NCBI GenBank assembly: GCA_001464455.1
Contig: LNEI01000027.1
Location: 186,001-250,000 of the forward strand
Reading direction: 5' to 3'
Source: Acidobacteria bacterium Ga0077534
GTDB lineage: Bacteria; Acidobacteriota; Blastocatellia; Pyrinomonadales; Pyrinomonadaceae
DNA length: 64,000 nt
Below the pieces are notes generated by a model, which was given only the letters and a program-made list of their open reading frames with translations, was not told the origin of the DNA and searched no databases. The translations under genes were made by a program, and so were the position numbers. This document shows positions 33,443-41,925 of the stretch, one piece after another (position 1 is the first letter of the stretch; each line of letters opens with the position of its first letter).

Positions 33443-33859
33443 CTATTTGATCTTGGCTTTAAGGGTGAATGGCACGCTCCCGCCGTTCTCGTCGTTCATC
33501 ACGACGACGATCTGATACTTGCCGTTTTGTGGAAGTTTTCCCGACCATTCGGTGACGGCGAAGCCGTCTTCGAGGGTTTCGCCGTCGGGTGCGATGACGG
33601 AAAAAGTCAATTCGCGGTTCTTAGCCGAAACGCTGACATTCATCGTTTGGCCTGCTTTGGCTCCTAGCGTATAAACGTAGCTTCGTGCGTATCTCGCACT
33701 GCCCTGGACCGTGGCTTCGTGCTTTCCCTTGGCAAATTTTATCTCTTTGGTCGTGACGGTGCCAGACATGTTTTGTGCCGCGGCATTCGTCGAACCCACC
33801 ACAAAAACAAAGGCCATTGCTGCCATAGCAAGGCCCGCATTTTTAATTATCTTTTTCAT
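33443..33859 (-). CDS. Secreted protein with a PPC-like beta domain
   Basis: A signal peptide (1-28, ends A-A-A-Q) is followed by a single beta sandwich of about 105 residues. YVYTLGAKAGQTMNVSVSAKN and the end WSGKLPQNGKYQIVVVMND match the pre-peptidase C-terminal (PPC) pattern, in which such domains assist secreted enzymes. Here the domain stands alone. Function unknown. Confidence 0.7.
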   Translation of the reverse strand: MKKIIKNAGLAMAAMAFVFVVGSTNAAAQNMSGTVTTKEIKFAKGKHEATVQGSARYARSYVYTLGAKAGQTMNVSVSAKNRELTFSVIAPDGETLEDGFAVTEWSGKLPQNGKYQIVVVMNDENGGSVPFTLKAKIK

Positions 33860-33879
33860 GACTTGCTCCTAGAGAAAAA

Positions 33880-34467
33880 CTACATCGATCTTGTTTGAAT
33901 TCGCTCGACCGCGATCGTGTCGCCGACCGAGATCTCGCCGGTCTTAATAACCTTTGCGTTGACGCCGCGTAGGTTATGTAGTCTGCCAAAGTCGGAGTTG
34001 GCAAATTTCATTGCATCCAGCCCGAACCGCTCGAGAAACTTCTTGCACCCGAGATGCGGTATCGCTGTTAGTTCGATAACGGCTGTCCCGATCGAAAGGC
34101 GTGAGCCGATAGGCAGATTTTCGCGGCTCAGGTCGAGGTCAACAAAAAGCTGGTCTCCCGCGAGCGCAACGCGTTCTCGGCTGCCGGCGATCAGCTCGGC
34201 AAAGCGGATATTCATCAGATTAAGCTGCATTTCCGGATGCCCTCGGCCATTATCTGTCCGCGAACTGCCGCGCGTCAGCCAGTTATCGCCAACCAGGCCA
34301 TTCTCTACATCAAGCGTTCCTTTTTCGATCACCTCACGCCGGTCGACTTTTGGACGGCGGACGATCAGTGCGAGTTTGCCGCCATCTTGCGGCGAATCGA
34401 AAACGTGCGGCATCGCGGCTTGGATCTCATCGGTTGTCAGATGTTTGTCGAAAAGTGTCGGTTCCAT
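33880..34467 (-). CDS. MOSC-domain protein
   Basis: MOSC domains bind sulfur-carrying molybdenum-cofactor species; free-standing ones act in detoxification or sulfur transfer. The 195-residue protein has GLVGDNW, LNLMNIRFAELIAG, LAGDQLFVDLDLS, ENLPIG and HLGCKKF with the conserved Cys, ending GEISVGDTI. The start codon shares one base with the stop of xth copy 2 (TGATG), so they are co-translated. Confidence 0.88.
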   Translation of the reverse strand: MEPTLFDKHLTTDEIQAAMPHVFDSPQDGGKLALIVRRPKVDRREVIEKGTLDVENGLVGDNWLTRGSSRTDNGRGHPEMQLNLMNIRFAELIAGSRERVALAGDQLFVDLDLSRENLPIGSRLSIGTAVIELTAIPHLGCKKFLERFGLDAMKFANSDFGRLHNLRGVNAKVIKTGEISVGDTIAVERIQTRSM

Positions 34468-35237
34468 CAGATCGTAAACTCCGCAATAACAGGTGCATGA
34501 TCGCTAGGCAGGTCGAGGTATCGCGGCGACTTATCGATCACACAAGACTTGGCTTTTTCCGCGAGTGTCGGCGTGACCCATATGTAGTCGATACGAAGCC
34601 CGTGATTTTTCTGCCAGGCCCCGGCACGATAGTCCCACCACGAAAATTCGCTCACATTGCCGTTGAGATCGCGAAATACGTCGGTCAGGCCGAATTGTTT
34701 GACATAATGCATCGCGGCGCGTTCCGGCTTTGAGAAGTGGAGTTTGCCTTCGTATCCGGCGGGATTCCAGACGTCTTCAGCTTCCATTCCAACGTTAAAG
34801 TCGCCGCATAACAGTACGTCGCCGTTTGGATCGCAGGTTTCGTCAAAATACGAACGCAGGCGGTGAAGCCAATCGAGTTTGAACTTGAATTTGTCCGAAC
34901 CAAGCTCGGAACCATTTGGCACGTATGTATTAACTATCCGAATCCCGTTGACCGTTGCGCCGATCATCCGTTTCTGAGCTTCATCATCGTCGCCGGGAAA
35001 GCCAAGCTGTACGTCTTCGATGGGAAACTTAGATAATATCGCAACCCCGTTGTAGGACTTCTGCCCCGTAAATGCGGCCTGATAACCGGCCTCTGCGAGG
35101 ACGATCTCAGGAAAATTCTCGTCTATTGTCTTCGTCTCTTGGACGCAAACCACATCCGGCCCCGCCGCCAGCAGCCACTCGACGAGCTGTGGGATCCGGA
35201 CATTTATCGAGTTGACGTTCCAGGTTGCGATCTTCAT
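34467..35237 (-). CDS. xth: Exodeoxyribonuclease III, copy 2
   Basis: It has the same family motifs as copy 1: KIATWNVNSINVRIPQL, CVQETKT, KSYNGVAILSKF, CGDFNVGMEAEDVWNP, WWDYR, LRIDYIWVTP and SDHAPVIAEF. Length is also 256 residues, but identity is moderate, so the pair is an old duplication or one copy was acquired. This copy follows the XthA type with Y-N-G-V-A-I and W-D-Y-R. It lies 3 bases after the methyltransferase gene. Confidence 0.95.
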   Translation of the reverse strand: MKIATWNVNSINVRIPQLVEWLLAAGPDVVCVQETKTIDENFPEIVLAEAGYQAAFTGQKSYNGVAILSKFPIEDVQLGFPGDDDEAQKRMIGATVNGIRIVNTYVPNGSELGSDKFKFKLDWLHRLRSYFDETCDPNGDVLLCGDFNVGMEAEDVWNPAGYEGKLHFSKPERAAMHYVKQFGLTDVFRDLNGNVSEFSWWDYRAGAWQKNHGLRIDYIWVTPTLAEKAKSCVIDKSPRYLDLPSDHAPVIAEFTI

Positions 35238-35240
35238 ATT

Positions 35241-36173
35241 TCAACGATTATACGGCGCGGAATTCCGTTCCCAGAAAACGCCATCGACGAATCCCTGGAT
35301 CGACCGGTCCTTCTCAGCCATCTCGAGTCGTTTTGCGGCGATCAGGCAATACTCTTCGTCTGATTCGATCGCGACAAACCGGCGACCGAGCTTTTTGGCG
35401 GCAACCGCGGTCGTTCCGCTGCCCGCAAATGGGTCAAGGATGAGATCGCCTTCATTTGTGCTTGCCAGAATGATCTTTGCGAGAAGTTTTTCGGGTTTTT
35501 GGGTAGGGTGATCCGTGTTTTCCGGCATCGACCAAAAGGGAACTGTTATGTCCGTCCAGATATTCGACGGGTGCGTGTCGCGGTATTTGCCGTCCTCGTC
35601 CCAGTCTTTCGGCTGGCCGTTCTCACGGTATGGCGCCATCACCCGGCGGCGTTGCTTAACGGCGTCGAGATTGAAAGTGAAATCGTCCGACACCGTAAAA
35701 AACCAAATATCCTCTGCCGAATTCTTCCAGTTAGCCTTGGCTCCACGACCTTTTTCGCGTTCCCACGTAATGCGGTTTTGAAGCTTAAAATATTTCGAGC
35801 CGACTCGCTGTATCGCCCCGCTCGAGCGCCAGTCTCCACAGATGTATACGCTTGCCGTTGGCTTGAGCAGCGGTACGCAGCGTGCAATCCATGAGTCGAG
35901 CCACGTTTCGTACTCTTCGCTCGACCTCGCTCGAAACTTCTCAGTCCCGAACGATTTGGTCAGGTTGTACGGCGGATCGGCGAAAAGTAGGGCGAATCGG
36001 CCGTTTCCGAGCTTTTCAAGCGTCTCTAAAGCATCACCGAGGATAAGGCTGTTCGTTATGGTCGGACCTGAGTCCCGAGCCGAAACAATCAGTTGCCGCA
36101 AGCGAGCAGCCTCGCTCACGCCGATCTGGATCGTCCGATTATTCGGCGCCTTTGCGACGGTATTCTTTGCCAT
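35241..36173 (-). CDS. Site-specific DNA methyltransferase (N4/N6, beta-type order)
   Basis: Motif IV DPPYNL (near residue 66) precedes motif I DPFAGSGTTAVAAKKLGR (near 248), the permuted order of beta-class amino-methyltransferases. The target-recognition region lies between, with HPSNIWTDI and HPTQKPEKLL. No restriction enzyme gene is adjacent, so it looks like an orphan (regulatory or CcrM-like) enzyme or a solitary remnant. Its operon with two ExoIII-type repair genes may be chance. Recognition sequence unknown. Confidence 0.9.
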   Translation of the reverse strand: MAKNTVAKAPNNRTIQIGVSEAARLRQLIVSARDSGPTITNSLILGDALETLEKLGNGRFALLFADPPYNLTKSFGTEKFRARSSEEYETWLDSWIARCVPLLKPTASVYICGDWRSSGAIQRVGSKYFKLQNRITWEREKGRGAKANWKNSAEDIWFFTVSDDFTFNLDAVKQRRRVMAPYRENGQPKDWDEDGKYRDTHPSNIWTDITVPFWSMPENTDHPTQKPEKLLAKIILASTNEGDLILDPFAGSGTTAVAAKKLGRRFVAIESDEEYCLIAAKRLEMAEKDRSIQGFVDGVFWERNSAPYNR

Positions 36174-36497
36174 GCCTGAATTTCACGATAGCACGTATCC
36201 AGGCGGCGAGAAAATAGTCTTAATGGTAGAATATTGTTGCACAGATGCAATTATCTGTGTTATGCTCCGTACCGGAGAAACGCCGTCTGGCAAGAGAATA
36301 ATGGTCAGAAAGTTTTTGAAAATTTACATTTCTGCGGGATTTTGCCGCTGTAACCGTATAGTTATCAGGCATTTAAGGTGTCCCACGCTATGCCTGGGAC
36401 AGCTCTGGGACAATGGATGGCTGTGGAAAACGAGGTTAAGTCCAGTTATCACAGAATTTACAGCCTTTTCTCCGGTAAGACAGGCAGCGAGAGTTTT
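36174..36497. other. Non-coding gap with two small hairpins
   Basis: No convincing gene is seen here. CACAGAT (36240-36246) pairs with ATCTGTG (36253-36259), and CTCCG (36265-36269) with CGGAG (36273-36277), followed by AAA. Short open frames across the gap lack ribosome sites and family motifs. The gap probably holds the divergent promoters of the methyltransferase and the ribbon-helix-helix gene. Confidence 0.4.
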
Positions 36498-36722
36498 ATG
36501 AAAAGGGCCACAATAACGATTTCGATCACTCCGGGAATGAAGCAGTTCGTGCTGCGTCGGGCGGCAGACGAGTTTGCCTCGGTCAGCGACTACTTTCGAG
36601 AGTTGGTGCAACGCGATAATTATTTCCAGCGGCAGGTTACGAAATATCGGAATCGAGATAAAGAGCAAAATTCCCGCGAGCTGCGGGCCTTTAGCGGCAA
36701 GGAGCCGTCTGCGCGTCCTTGA
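36498..36722 (+). CDS. Ribbon-helix-helix antitoxin-like protein (ParD/CopG), orphan
   Basis: The start MKRATITISITPGMKQFV gives the beta strand of a ribbon-helix-helix dimer, followed by ADEFASVSDYFRELVQRD, the ParD-like helix with S-V-S-D/E-Y-x-R. The rest is polar. No ParE or other toxin gene is adjacent (ATP synthase follows), so it may be an orphan antitoxin or a simple regulator. A longer frame starting at 36378 is not supported. Confidence 0.7.
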   Translation: MKRATITISITPGMKQFVLRRAADEFASVSDYFRELVQRDNYFQRQVTKYRNRDKEQNSRELRAFSGKEPSARP

Positions 36723-36816
36723 CCCTTAAAAAGGGCGCATGATAGCCTTATATCTTTTGAGAACCGGGCGCTTTTCGTCCGGTCGACACCGCAAAACGCG
36801 GAAACGACCCTAAGAT

Positions 36817-37266
36817 ATGCATCTGCTCGCATTTGCCGGAACAATTCAGCTATTTCCTGACGGCACGCTGCTCATACACGTCGCCCTGATCCTGATCATG
36901 ATCTGGGTCTTAAATCGTACGCTGTACAAGCCTCTAAACAAGGTGATCGCGGCTCGCGAGAAGAATAAAGGCGGGCGGTCAGGTGAGGCGGCCGAGATTC
37001 TTAGCGGCGTTGCCGAAAAAGAGGCCCGTTATAATCGCGAACTTCTTGAAACACGCTCAAAGGGCTACGAGCTGACGGAGAAACAGCAGATCGCAGCATC
37101 TGAGGCTCGGGAAAAGGAACTTGCGAGCGTGAAGTCTGAAGTTGCTGAAAAACTCGAAGCAGGGCGCAAGCGGATCGCAGAAGAAGCCAAAACTGCCCAG
37201 TCAGCGATCCGGACCGATGCGGAAAAGATAGCCGACAGTATCGCGGCGAGTATTCTCAAGGGTTAG
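36817..37266 (+). CDS. ATP synthase F0 subunit b' (AtpF-like)
   Basis: A membrane helix near residues 15-35 (LLIHVALILIMIWVLNRTLY) leads into a long charged helix to the end, the layout of the peripheral-stalk b-type subunits. It directly precedes the second b subunit, so together they would form a b/b' heterodimeric stator as in photosynthetic bacteria and acidobacteria. Length 149 residues fits. Confidence 0.85.
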   Translation: MHLLAFAGTIQLFPDGTLLIHVALILIMIWVLNRTLYKPLNKVIAAREKNKGGRSGEAAEILSGVAEKEARYNRELLETRSKGYELTEKQQIAASEAREKELASVKSEVAEKLEAGRKRIAEEAKTAQSAIRTDAEKIADSIAASILKG

Positions 37267-37279
37267 TATCAGGTTGGAT

Positions 37280-37831
37280 ATGTTTGCACTTTCAACAACT
37301 CTGTTCCTCTTCTTCGCCGGTGGTGGTGGCGGTTTTTATGACCGTTATTTCAACATTCCGGGTTTTGAAGCTTGGAAATTTGTAAATCTCGCCATTTTTA
37401 TCGGGCTGATGATCTATGTGGCCAAAAAGCCCTTAAGCGAGGCCTTTAAGGCAAAACGCGAACAGATCCGTGCCGAATTGATCAAGGCTGAAGAGGAAAA
37501 GCAGGCAGCTCTCGCAAAGCTTACAGCTACCGAAGCAAAACTCGCCCAGCTCGAAAGCGAAAAGGAACACATCCTGACCCGTGCCCGTGAGGAAGCGGAG
37601 TTTGAAGCGAAACGACTCGCCGAGACGACCGCGGCGGAGATCGAACGGCTTCGGCAGCAGACCGAATCCGAGATCGTACGGCTTTCGAAGCTTTCTCATA
37701 ACGATCTGCGGCGTTTCTCTGCTGAGGAAAGCATCCGTTTGGCTGAGCAAAGACTTCGGTCAGCGATCGACGGCGACACAGATATCAAACTGGTCCGTGC
37801 CAGTATTCAAGAGATCGGAGGGCTGAACTAA
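37280..37831 (+). CDS. atpF: ATP synthase F0 subunit b
   Basis: A membrane helix near residues 35-52 (WKFVNLAIFIGLMIYVAKKP) is followed by the canonical b-subunit coiled coil (FKAKREQIRAELIKAEEEK) and a C-terminal delta-binding part. The ATG at 37280 has CAGG seven bases upstream; TTG at 37274 is two codons longer. A glycine run (GGGGG) lies just before the helix. It is part of the b'-b-delta-alpha-gamma operon. Confidence 0.92.
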   Translation: MFALSTTLFLFFAGGGGGFYDRYFNIPGFEAWKFVNLAIFIGLMIYVAKKPLSEAFKAKREQIRAELIKAEEEKQAALAKLTATEAKLAQLESEKEHILTRAREEAEFEAKRLAETTAAEIERLRQQTESEIVRLSKLSHNDLRRFSAEESIRLAEQRLRSAIDGDTDIKLVRASIQEIGGLN

Positions 37832-37832
37832 C

Positions 37833-38375
37833 ATGAGCATCGAAACGATCGCCCGACGATATTCGACCGCACTGGCCGACGCGGTCATTGCCTCAGGCGA
37901 AGCGCCTACCGTGAAGACGGAACTCTCTGAGTTAGGAAAGCTTTTTGGTGAAAGTTCGGACCTTCGGGCTGTTTTTGCCAATCCGGCGATAAACCATCAG
38001 AGCAAGGAGCGAGTCCTGGAGGGCTTGATCGCCAAGGCGAAGCCGACCAAAACCACTGGAAATTTCCTAAAGGTTTTGCTTCAGAACGGACGCCTGGCCG
38101 AGATCGGCGAAATAAATGAGCGATTTGCCCAGGTCCTTGAGGAACGCAGCGGGATGGTTGCCGCCATCGTAACATCGGCCCGCGAGCTGCCGGCTGACGA
38201 AAAGAGCTCGATCGAAAAGAATCTAGAGCAACTGACCGGCAAGAAGATCAGCGTGCGTTATGAAACCGACCCCGATCTGATCGGTGGCGTCGTGACCCGT
38301 ATCGGTTCAACCGTTTATGACGGGTCGGTGAAAACGAAATTGGAAAATTTAAGAGAACAATTGGTAAATGGATAG
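37833..38375 (+). CDS. atpH: ATP synthase F1 subunit delta
   Basis: The stator-cap subunit links b subunits to the alpha head. It begins IARRYSTALADAVIASG and ends DPDLIGGVVTRIGSTVYDGS with the conserved G-G-x-x-x-R-I-G motif. Length 180 residues is standard. It begins one base after the b-subunit stop. Its own stop codon overlaps the first unit of a heptamer repeat that fills the gap to atpA. Confidence 0.93.
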   Translation: MSIETIARRYSTALADAVIASGEAPTVKTELSELGKLFGESSDLRAVFANPAINHQSKERVLEGLIAKAKPTKTTGNFLKVLLQNGRLAEIGEINERFAQVLEERSGMVAAIVTSARELPADEKSSIEKNLEQLTGKKISVRYETDPDLIGGVVTRIGSTVYDGSVKTKLENLREQLVNG

Positions 38376-38443
38376 TGATAGGTTACGAGCTACAGGGATG
38401 AGAAGTTCGAACCCTGTCACTTGTCACGCGTCACTCGTCACTT
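38375..38443 (+). repeat. Heptamer stutter repeat between atpH and atpA
   Basis: Four perfect-period units of seven bases (GTCACTT, GTCACGC, GTCACTC, GTCACTT) span 38416-38443, with a looser inverted partner (GTGATAG onwards) starting at the atpH stop. The unit is related to those at 40020 and 48037 and could fold into a hairpin between the two genes. Confidence 0.7.
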
Positions 38444-38451
38444 AAAAAGAA

Positions 38452-39984
38452 ATGGAATCTATTAAAGCAAACGAGATCAACGAGATCATTCGTGCTCAGA
38501 TCGAAAATTTTGATGCGTCGATGACGGTCAATGAAGTTGGTACCGTTATCAAGGTTGGCGACGGTATCGCTGAGATCTACGGCCTGCAAAAGGTCATGGC
38601 TGGCGAACTGCTTGAGTTCGATCATGGCGTTCGCGGCCTCGCACTTAATCTCGAAGAAGACAAGGTCGGTGCCGTGCTTTTCGGCGATTTTCAGAAGATC
38701 AAAGAGGGCGACGAAGCCAAGCGAACGAAGCGGATCATGTCGGTGCCAGTTGGCGACGCGATGATCGGCCGAGTAGTGGACGCCCTTGGCAACGCCATCG
38801 ACGGGAAAGGCGATATCATCACCGACCAGTTTTACCCTGTCGAATCGATCGCTCCGGGGATCATTGATCGTCAGCCCGTAAAGGAGCCGCTGCAAACCGG
38901 CCTCAAGGCTATCGACGCCATGGTTCCGATCGGCCGCGGACAGCGAGAGCTCATCATCGGCGACCGCCAGACAGGCAAGACCGCCGTCGCCATCGATACG
39001 ATCATCAACCAGAAAGGTAAAGACGTTATCTGCGTTTACGTCGCGATCGGACAGAAGGCTTCGACTGTTGCTCAGGTTCGCCAGAAGCTCGAAGAATACG
39101 GTGCGATGGACTACACGATCATCGTAAACGCTTCGGCCTCGGATCCCGCGGCCATGCAGTTTTTGGCTCCGTATTCTGGTTGCGCGATGGGCGAATATTT
39201 TCGCGACAATGGCCGCCACGCTTTGACGATCTACGACGATCTTTCGAAGCAGGCCGCCGCGTACCGCGAAATTTCGCTGCTGCTCCGTCGTCCTCCGGGT
39301 CGTGAAGCATATCCTGGCGACGTTTTCTATTTACACTCACGCCTGCTCGAAAGAGCCGCAAAGATGTCGGACAAACGCGGCGGCGGTTCGCTGACCTCGC
39401 TTCCGATCATCGAAACGCAGGCGGGCGATATCTCGGCGTACATTCCGACCAACGTGATCTCGATCACGGACGGCCAGATCTTCCTCGAGTCTGACTTGTT
39501 CAACTCGGGCGTGCGTCCCGCAATCAATGTGGGTAACTCGGTTAGCCGCGTGGGCGGTTCGGCACAGATCAAGGCCATGAAGCAGGTCGCCGGTACTCTG
39601 CGAATCGACCTCGCACAGTTCCGCGAGCTCGCGGCTTTCGCACAGTTCGGCTCCGACCTCGACAAATCGACGCAGGCCCAGCTCGAACGCGGTAAACGCC
39701 TGACCGAGATCCTCAAACAGCCGCAGTACGTGCCGATGGACGTTCTCGAACAGGTCCTGATCATCTGGACCGTTTCGAACGGCCTCGCTGATGATGTCGA
39801 AGTGACGGACCTCAAACGGTTCGAAGAGGAACTGACCACGTTCATGGAAAGCTCGCACCCGGGCGTCCTGAACACCCTCCGCGAGAAAAAGAGCATCGAT
39901 GATGACCTCAAAGCGGCGATGAAAGAGGCGGTCGAAGATTTCAAAGCGACGCGTTGGGAAACAGCAGGAGCTGCAGCGGCGTAA
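38452..39984 (+). CDS. atpA: ATP synthase F1 subunit alpha
   Basis: The non-catalytic nucleotide-binding subunit of 510 residues. It contains the P-loop [16 protein letters not shown]-type motif ([19 protein letters not shown]), [15 protein letters not shown], the [12 protein letters not shown] segment, [14 protein letters not shown] and the signature [17 protein letters not shown]. The C terminus is normal. No Shine-Dalgarno is obvious; the start is the only sensible ATG. Confidence 0.98.
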   Translation: MESIKANEINEIIRAQIENFDASMTVNEVGTVIKVGDGIAEIYGLQKVMAGELLEFDHGVRGLALNLEEDKVGAVLFGDFQKIKEGDEAKRTKRIMSVPVGDAMIGRVVDALGNAIDGKGDIITDQFYPVESIAPGIIDRQPVKEPLQTGLKAIDAMVPIGRGQRELIIGDRQTGKTAVAIDTIINQKGKDVICVYVAIGQKASTVAQVRQKLEEYGAMDYTIIVNASASDPAAMQFLAPYSGCAMGEYFRDNGRHALTIYDDLSKQAAAYREISLLLRRPPGREAYPGDVFYLHSRLLERAAKMSDKRGGGSLTSLPIIETQAGDISAYIPTNVISITDGQIFLESDLFNSGVRPAINVGNSVSRVGGSAQIKAMKQVAGTLRIDLAQFRELAAFAQFGSDLDKSTQAQLERGKRLTEILKQPQYVPMDVLEQVLIIWTVSNGLADDVEVTDLKRFEEELTTFMESSHPGVLNTLREKKSIDDDLKAAMKEAVEDFKATRWETAGAAAA

Positions 39985-40047
39985 ACAGTGAACAGTAACA
40001 GGTGACAGGTTTTTGCCGCGTCACTTGTCACTCGCCACTTGTCACTA
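39984..40047 (+). repeat. Heptamer stutter repeat between atpA and atpG
   Basis: The right arm has four units at period seven (GTCACTT, GTCACTC, GCCACTT, GTCACTA; 40020-40047), and the left arm has the complementary style (AACAGTG, AACAGTA, ACAGGTG; 39984-40004). The two arms could pair loosely. The left arm starts right after the atpA stop codon, and the right arm ends five bases before the atpG start. Confidence 0.7.
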
Positions 40048-40052
40048 AAATA

Positions 40053-40934
40053 ATGGCAAGCTTGTTAGACATGCGCCGACGTATCAAGTCGGTCAAAAAT
40101 ACACAGCAGATCACTAAGGCCATGAAGATGGTCGCGGCGGCGAAATTGAAGCGTGCGCAGGACCGTGTCACAGCTTCCCGGCCGTTTGCGGGCAAGATGT
40201 CGGACGTGCTCGGAGCGCTCAGTGCGAAAGTTGCGGGCGAGTTTTCGCACCCGCTTCTCGACGAGCGGGGCGACAGCAAGTATTTGGTCGTCCTGATCAG
40301 CGCCGATAAGGGGCTCGCCGGTGCATTCAACGCCAACGTTATCAAAGCGACGCAGGCTTTCCTTAAGGAAAATGAAGGTAAGGTCGAGGAGATGATCCCG
40401 GTCGGACGTAAAGGCCGCGATTTCTTCAAACGCCGGGACGTAAAATTCACGGATGAATACGTCGGGCTGACCGGCTCGGGCCAGGTGGTTCATGCTGACG
40501 CCGTTGCGATCGCGAACAAGGTCATTTTAACGTTCACAGAAGATACGTCAATTGACAAGGTTTTTGTCGTATTTACTGAGTTTAAGACGGTCCTTTCCCA
40601 AAAACCCGTTATTCAACAGTTGTTGCCGATACCACGTGCGGTTGCGGCGGCTGGTGACGGCGAAACTGTTGGAGCCGATGCAGAATATATCTACGAACAG
40701 CCGGCAGATGAGATCTTTGGCCGTCTTCTGCCGAAGCAGGTCGAGATCCAGATCTATAAAGGAATGCTCGAGTCGGTCGCGTCGGAGCAAGGCTCGCGTA
40801 TGACGGCGATGGATTCTGCTTCTAAAAATGCGGGTGAGCTGATCGATAACCTAACCTTGAACATGAACCGTATCCGCCAGGCGGCGATCACGAAGGAAAT
40901 TATTGAAGTTGTTTCGGGAGCTGCGGCAGCGTAG
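40053..40934 (+). CDS. atpG: ATP synthase F1 subunit gamma
   Basis: The rotor shaft subunit. The N terminus MASLLDMRRRIKSVKNTQQI and TKAMKMVAAAKLKRAQ and the C terminus ENLTLNMNR-type helix (NLTLNMNRIRQAAITKEI) are diagnostic. Length 293 residues is normal. The open frame from 40002 includes repeat sequence and is rejected in favour of the ATG at 40053. No beta or epsilon gene follows. Confidence 0.95.
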   Translation: MASLLDMRRRIKSVKNTQQITKAMKMVAAAKLKRAQDRVTASRPFAGKMSDVLGALSAKVAGEFSHPLLDERGDSKYLVVLISADKGLAGAFNANVIKATQAFLKENEGKVEEMIPVGRKGRDFFKRRDVKFTDEYVGLTGSGQVVHADAVAIANKVILTFTEDTSIDKVFVVFTEFKTVLSQKPVIQQLLPIPRAVAAAGDGETVGADAEYIYEQPADEIFGRLLPKQVEIQIYKGMLESVASEQGSRMTAMDSASKNAGELIDNLTLNMNRIRQAAITKEIIEVVSGAAAA

Positions 40935-41083
40935 CAATGAGATAAGCTAAACGCACAAGGTTCAAAGTTAAGGAATTTGTATTCCGACTTTGAGCCTTTT
41001 CCTTTGAAGTTTATTTCGTTTTCATTTATCCTTTGCTTGAATTTTCAATTCAAACAAAAAAGTACATTTCTTGGAGGAACACT

Positions 41084-41350
41084 ATGCTATTTTCCGGACT
41101 CGGCGGTTTACTAATGCTTGTCGGAGCGATCTGGTTGATCGTTGTGGCTATCCAGACGGGCCAATCCACGGCGGATAAGGTCATATGGGGGCTGGTCAAT
41201 TTCCTTTGCCAGCCGCTTGGAGGAATAATCTTCTACATAGTCAAGAAACAAGGCTTGGTCCCGCTGATCCTGGTGATCGTAGGCGCGATACTCAGTGGCG
41301 TAGGCTTTTCGACCTCAATGAACGAGATAATGCAGCAGATGCCTCGTTAA
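41084..41350 (+). CDS. Small membrane protein, 88 aa
   Basis: GGAGG lies six bases before the ATG at 41084. Membrane helices lie near residues 2-24, 30-52 and 55-75 (GLLMLVGAIWLIVVAI; PLGGIIFYIVKKQG; PLILVIVGAILSGVGF). No known family. It is coupled to the VanZ-like gene by a TAATG overlap. Confidence 0.7.
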   Translation: MLFSGLGGLLMLVGAIWLIVVAIQTGQSTADKVIWGLVNFLCQPLGGIIFYIVKKQGLVPLILVIVGAILSGVGFSTSMNEIMQQMPR

Positions 41351-41838
41351 TGACGGATTCAGAGAGATCAGACAGGAACTGGCGCGTGTTCATTTGGAAG
41401 TACGCGCCGGTTCTATTTTGGCTTGGCGTCATCTTTTATCTCTCTAGCGGGAGCGGTTCGGCCAGCGAAACGTCGCGCATAATCGGGCCGCTGGTCAGGT
41501 TCTTCTACCCTGCGGTTGACGAAGTGACCTTGCAGACTATCCACTGGCTCGTTCGCAAGACGGCACACGTGACTGAATACGCTATCCTCGCTGCTCTCGC
41601 CGCCCGTGCTGTTCTGGGGACCAGAGTTAAGTGGCTCCGTAACTACTGGCCTCTTTGGCCTCTACTCCTTGTGGTCGTGACTGCATCTGCCGACGAATTC
41701 AATCAAAGTCTCAACGTGCAGAGAACGGGTTCAGCTTGGGATGTCATTCTCGATATATCCGGAGGATCGCTGGCGCTGGCGTTGATCTGGCTGTTTCGAA
41801 GGCACCAGGCAAGGTGCGAAGTAGATTCGACCAGTTAA
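41350..41838 (+). CDS. VanZ-like membrane protein
   Basis: Four hydrophobic helices and the VanZ-like pattern: WLGVIFYLSSGS after the first helix, HWLVRKTAHVTEYAILAAL, ASADEFNQSL with the conserved D-E-x-x-Q, and SAWDVILDISGG. Family members are tied to teicoplanin resistance in one case, but most have unknown roles in the envelope. The 162-residue start at 41350 (TAATG) is preferred over an upstream in-frame start that overlaps the previous gene. Confidence 0.85.
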   Translation: MTDSERSDRNWRVFIWKYAPVLFWLGVIFYLSSGSGSASETSRIIGPLVRFFYPAVDEVTLQTIHWLVRKTAHVTEYAILAALAARAVLGTRVKWLRNYWPLWPLLLVVVTASADEFNQSLNVQRTGSAWDVILDISGGSLALALIWLFRRHQARCEVDSTS

Positions 41839-41925
41839 CCTACTAGACTGACCATTCATATCTTCCAAAATGCCGAACTTTGTGTCATATTCTATCGTTA
41901 AGAGTTCAGACGAGGAGAATTGAGA

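Noticed and set aside
36241-36501. Possible small ORF in the gap before the RHH gene
   Set aside because: Several overlapping short frames, none with ribosome site or family motif; the RHH start at 36498 explains the downstream coding.
38431-39219. A 262-codon minus-strand frame opposite atpA
   Set aside because: Complete antisense of a conserved gene; no motifs.
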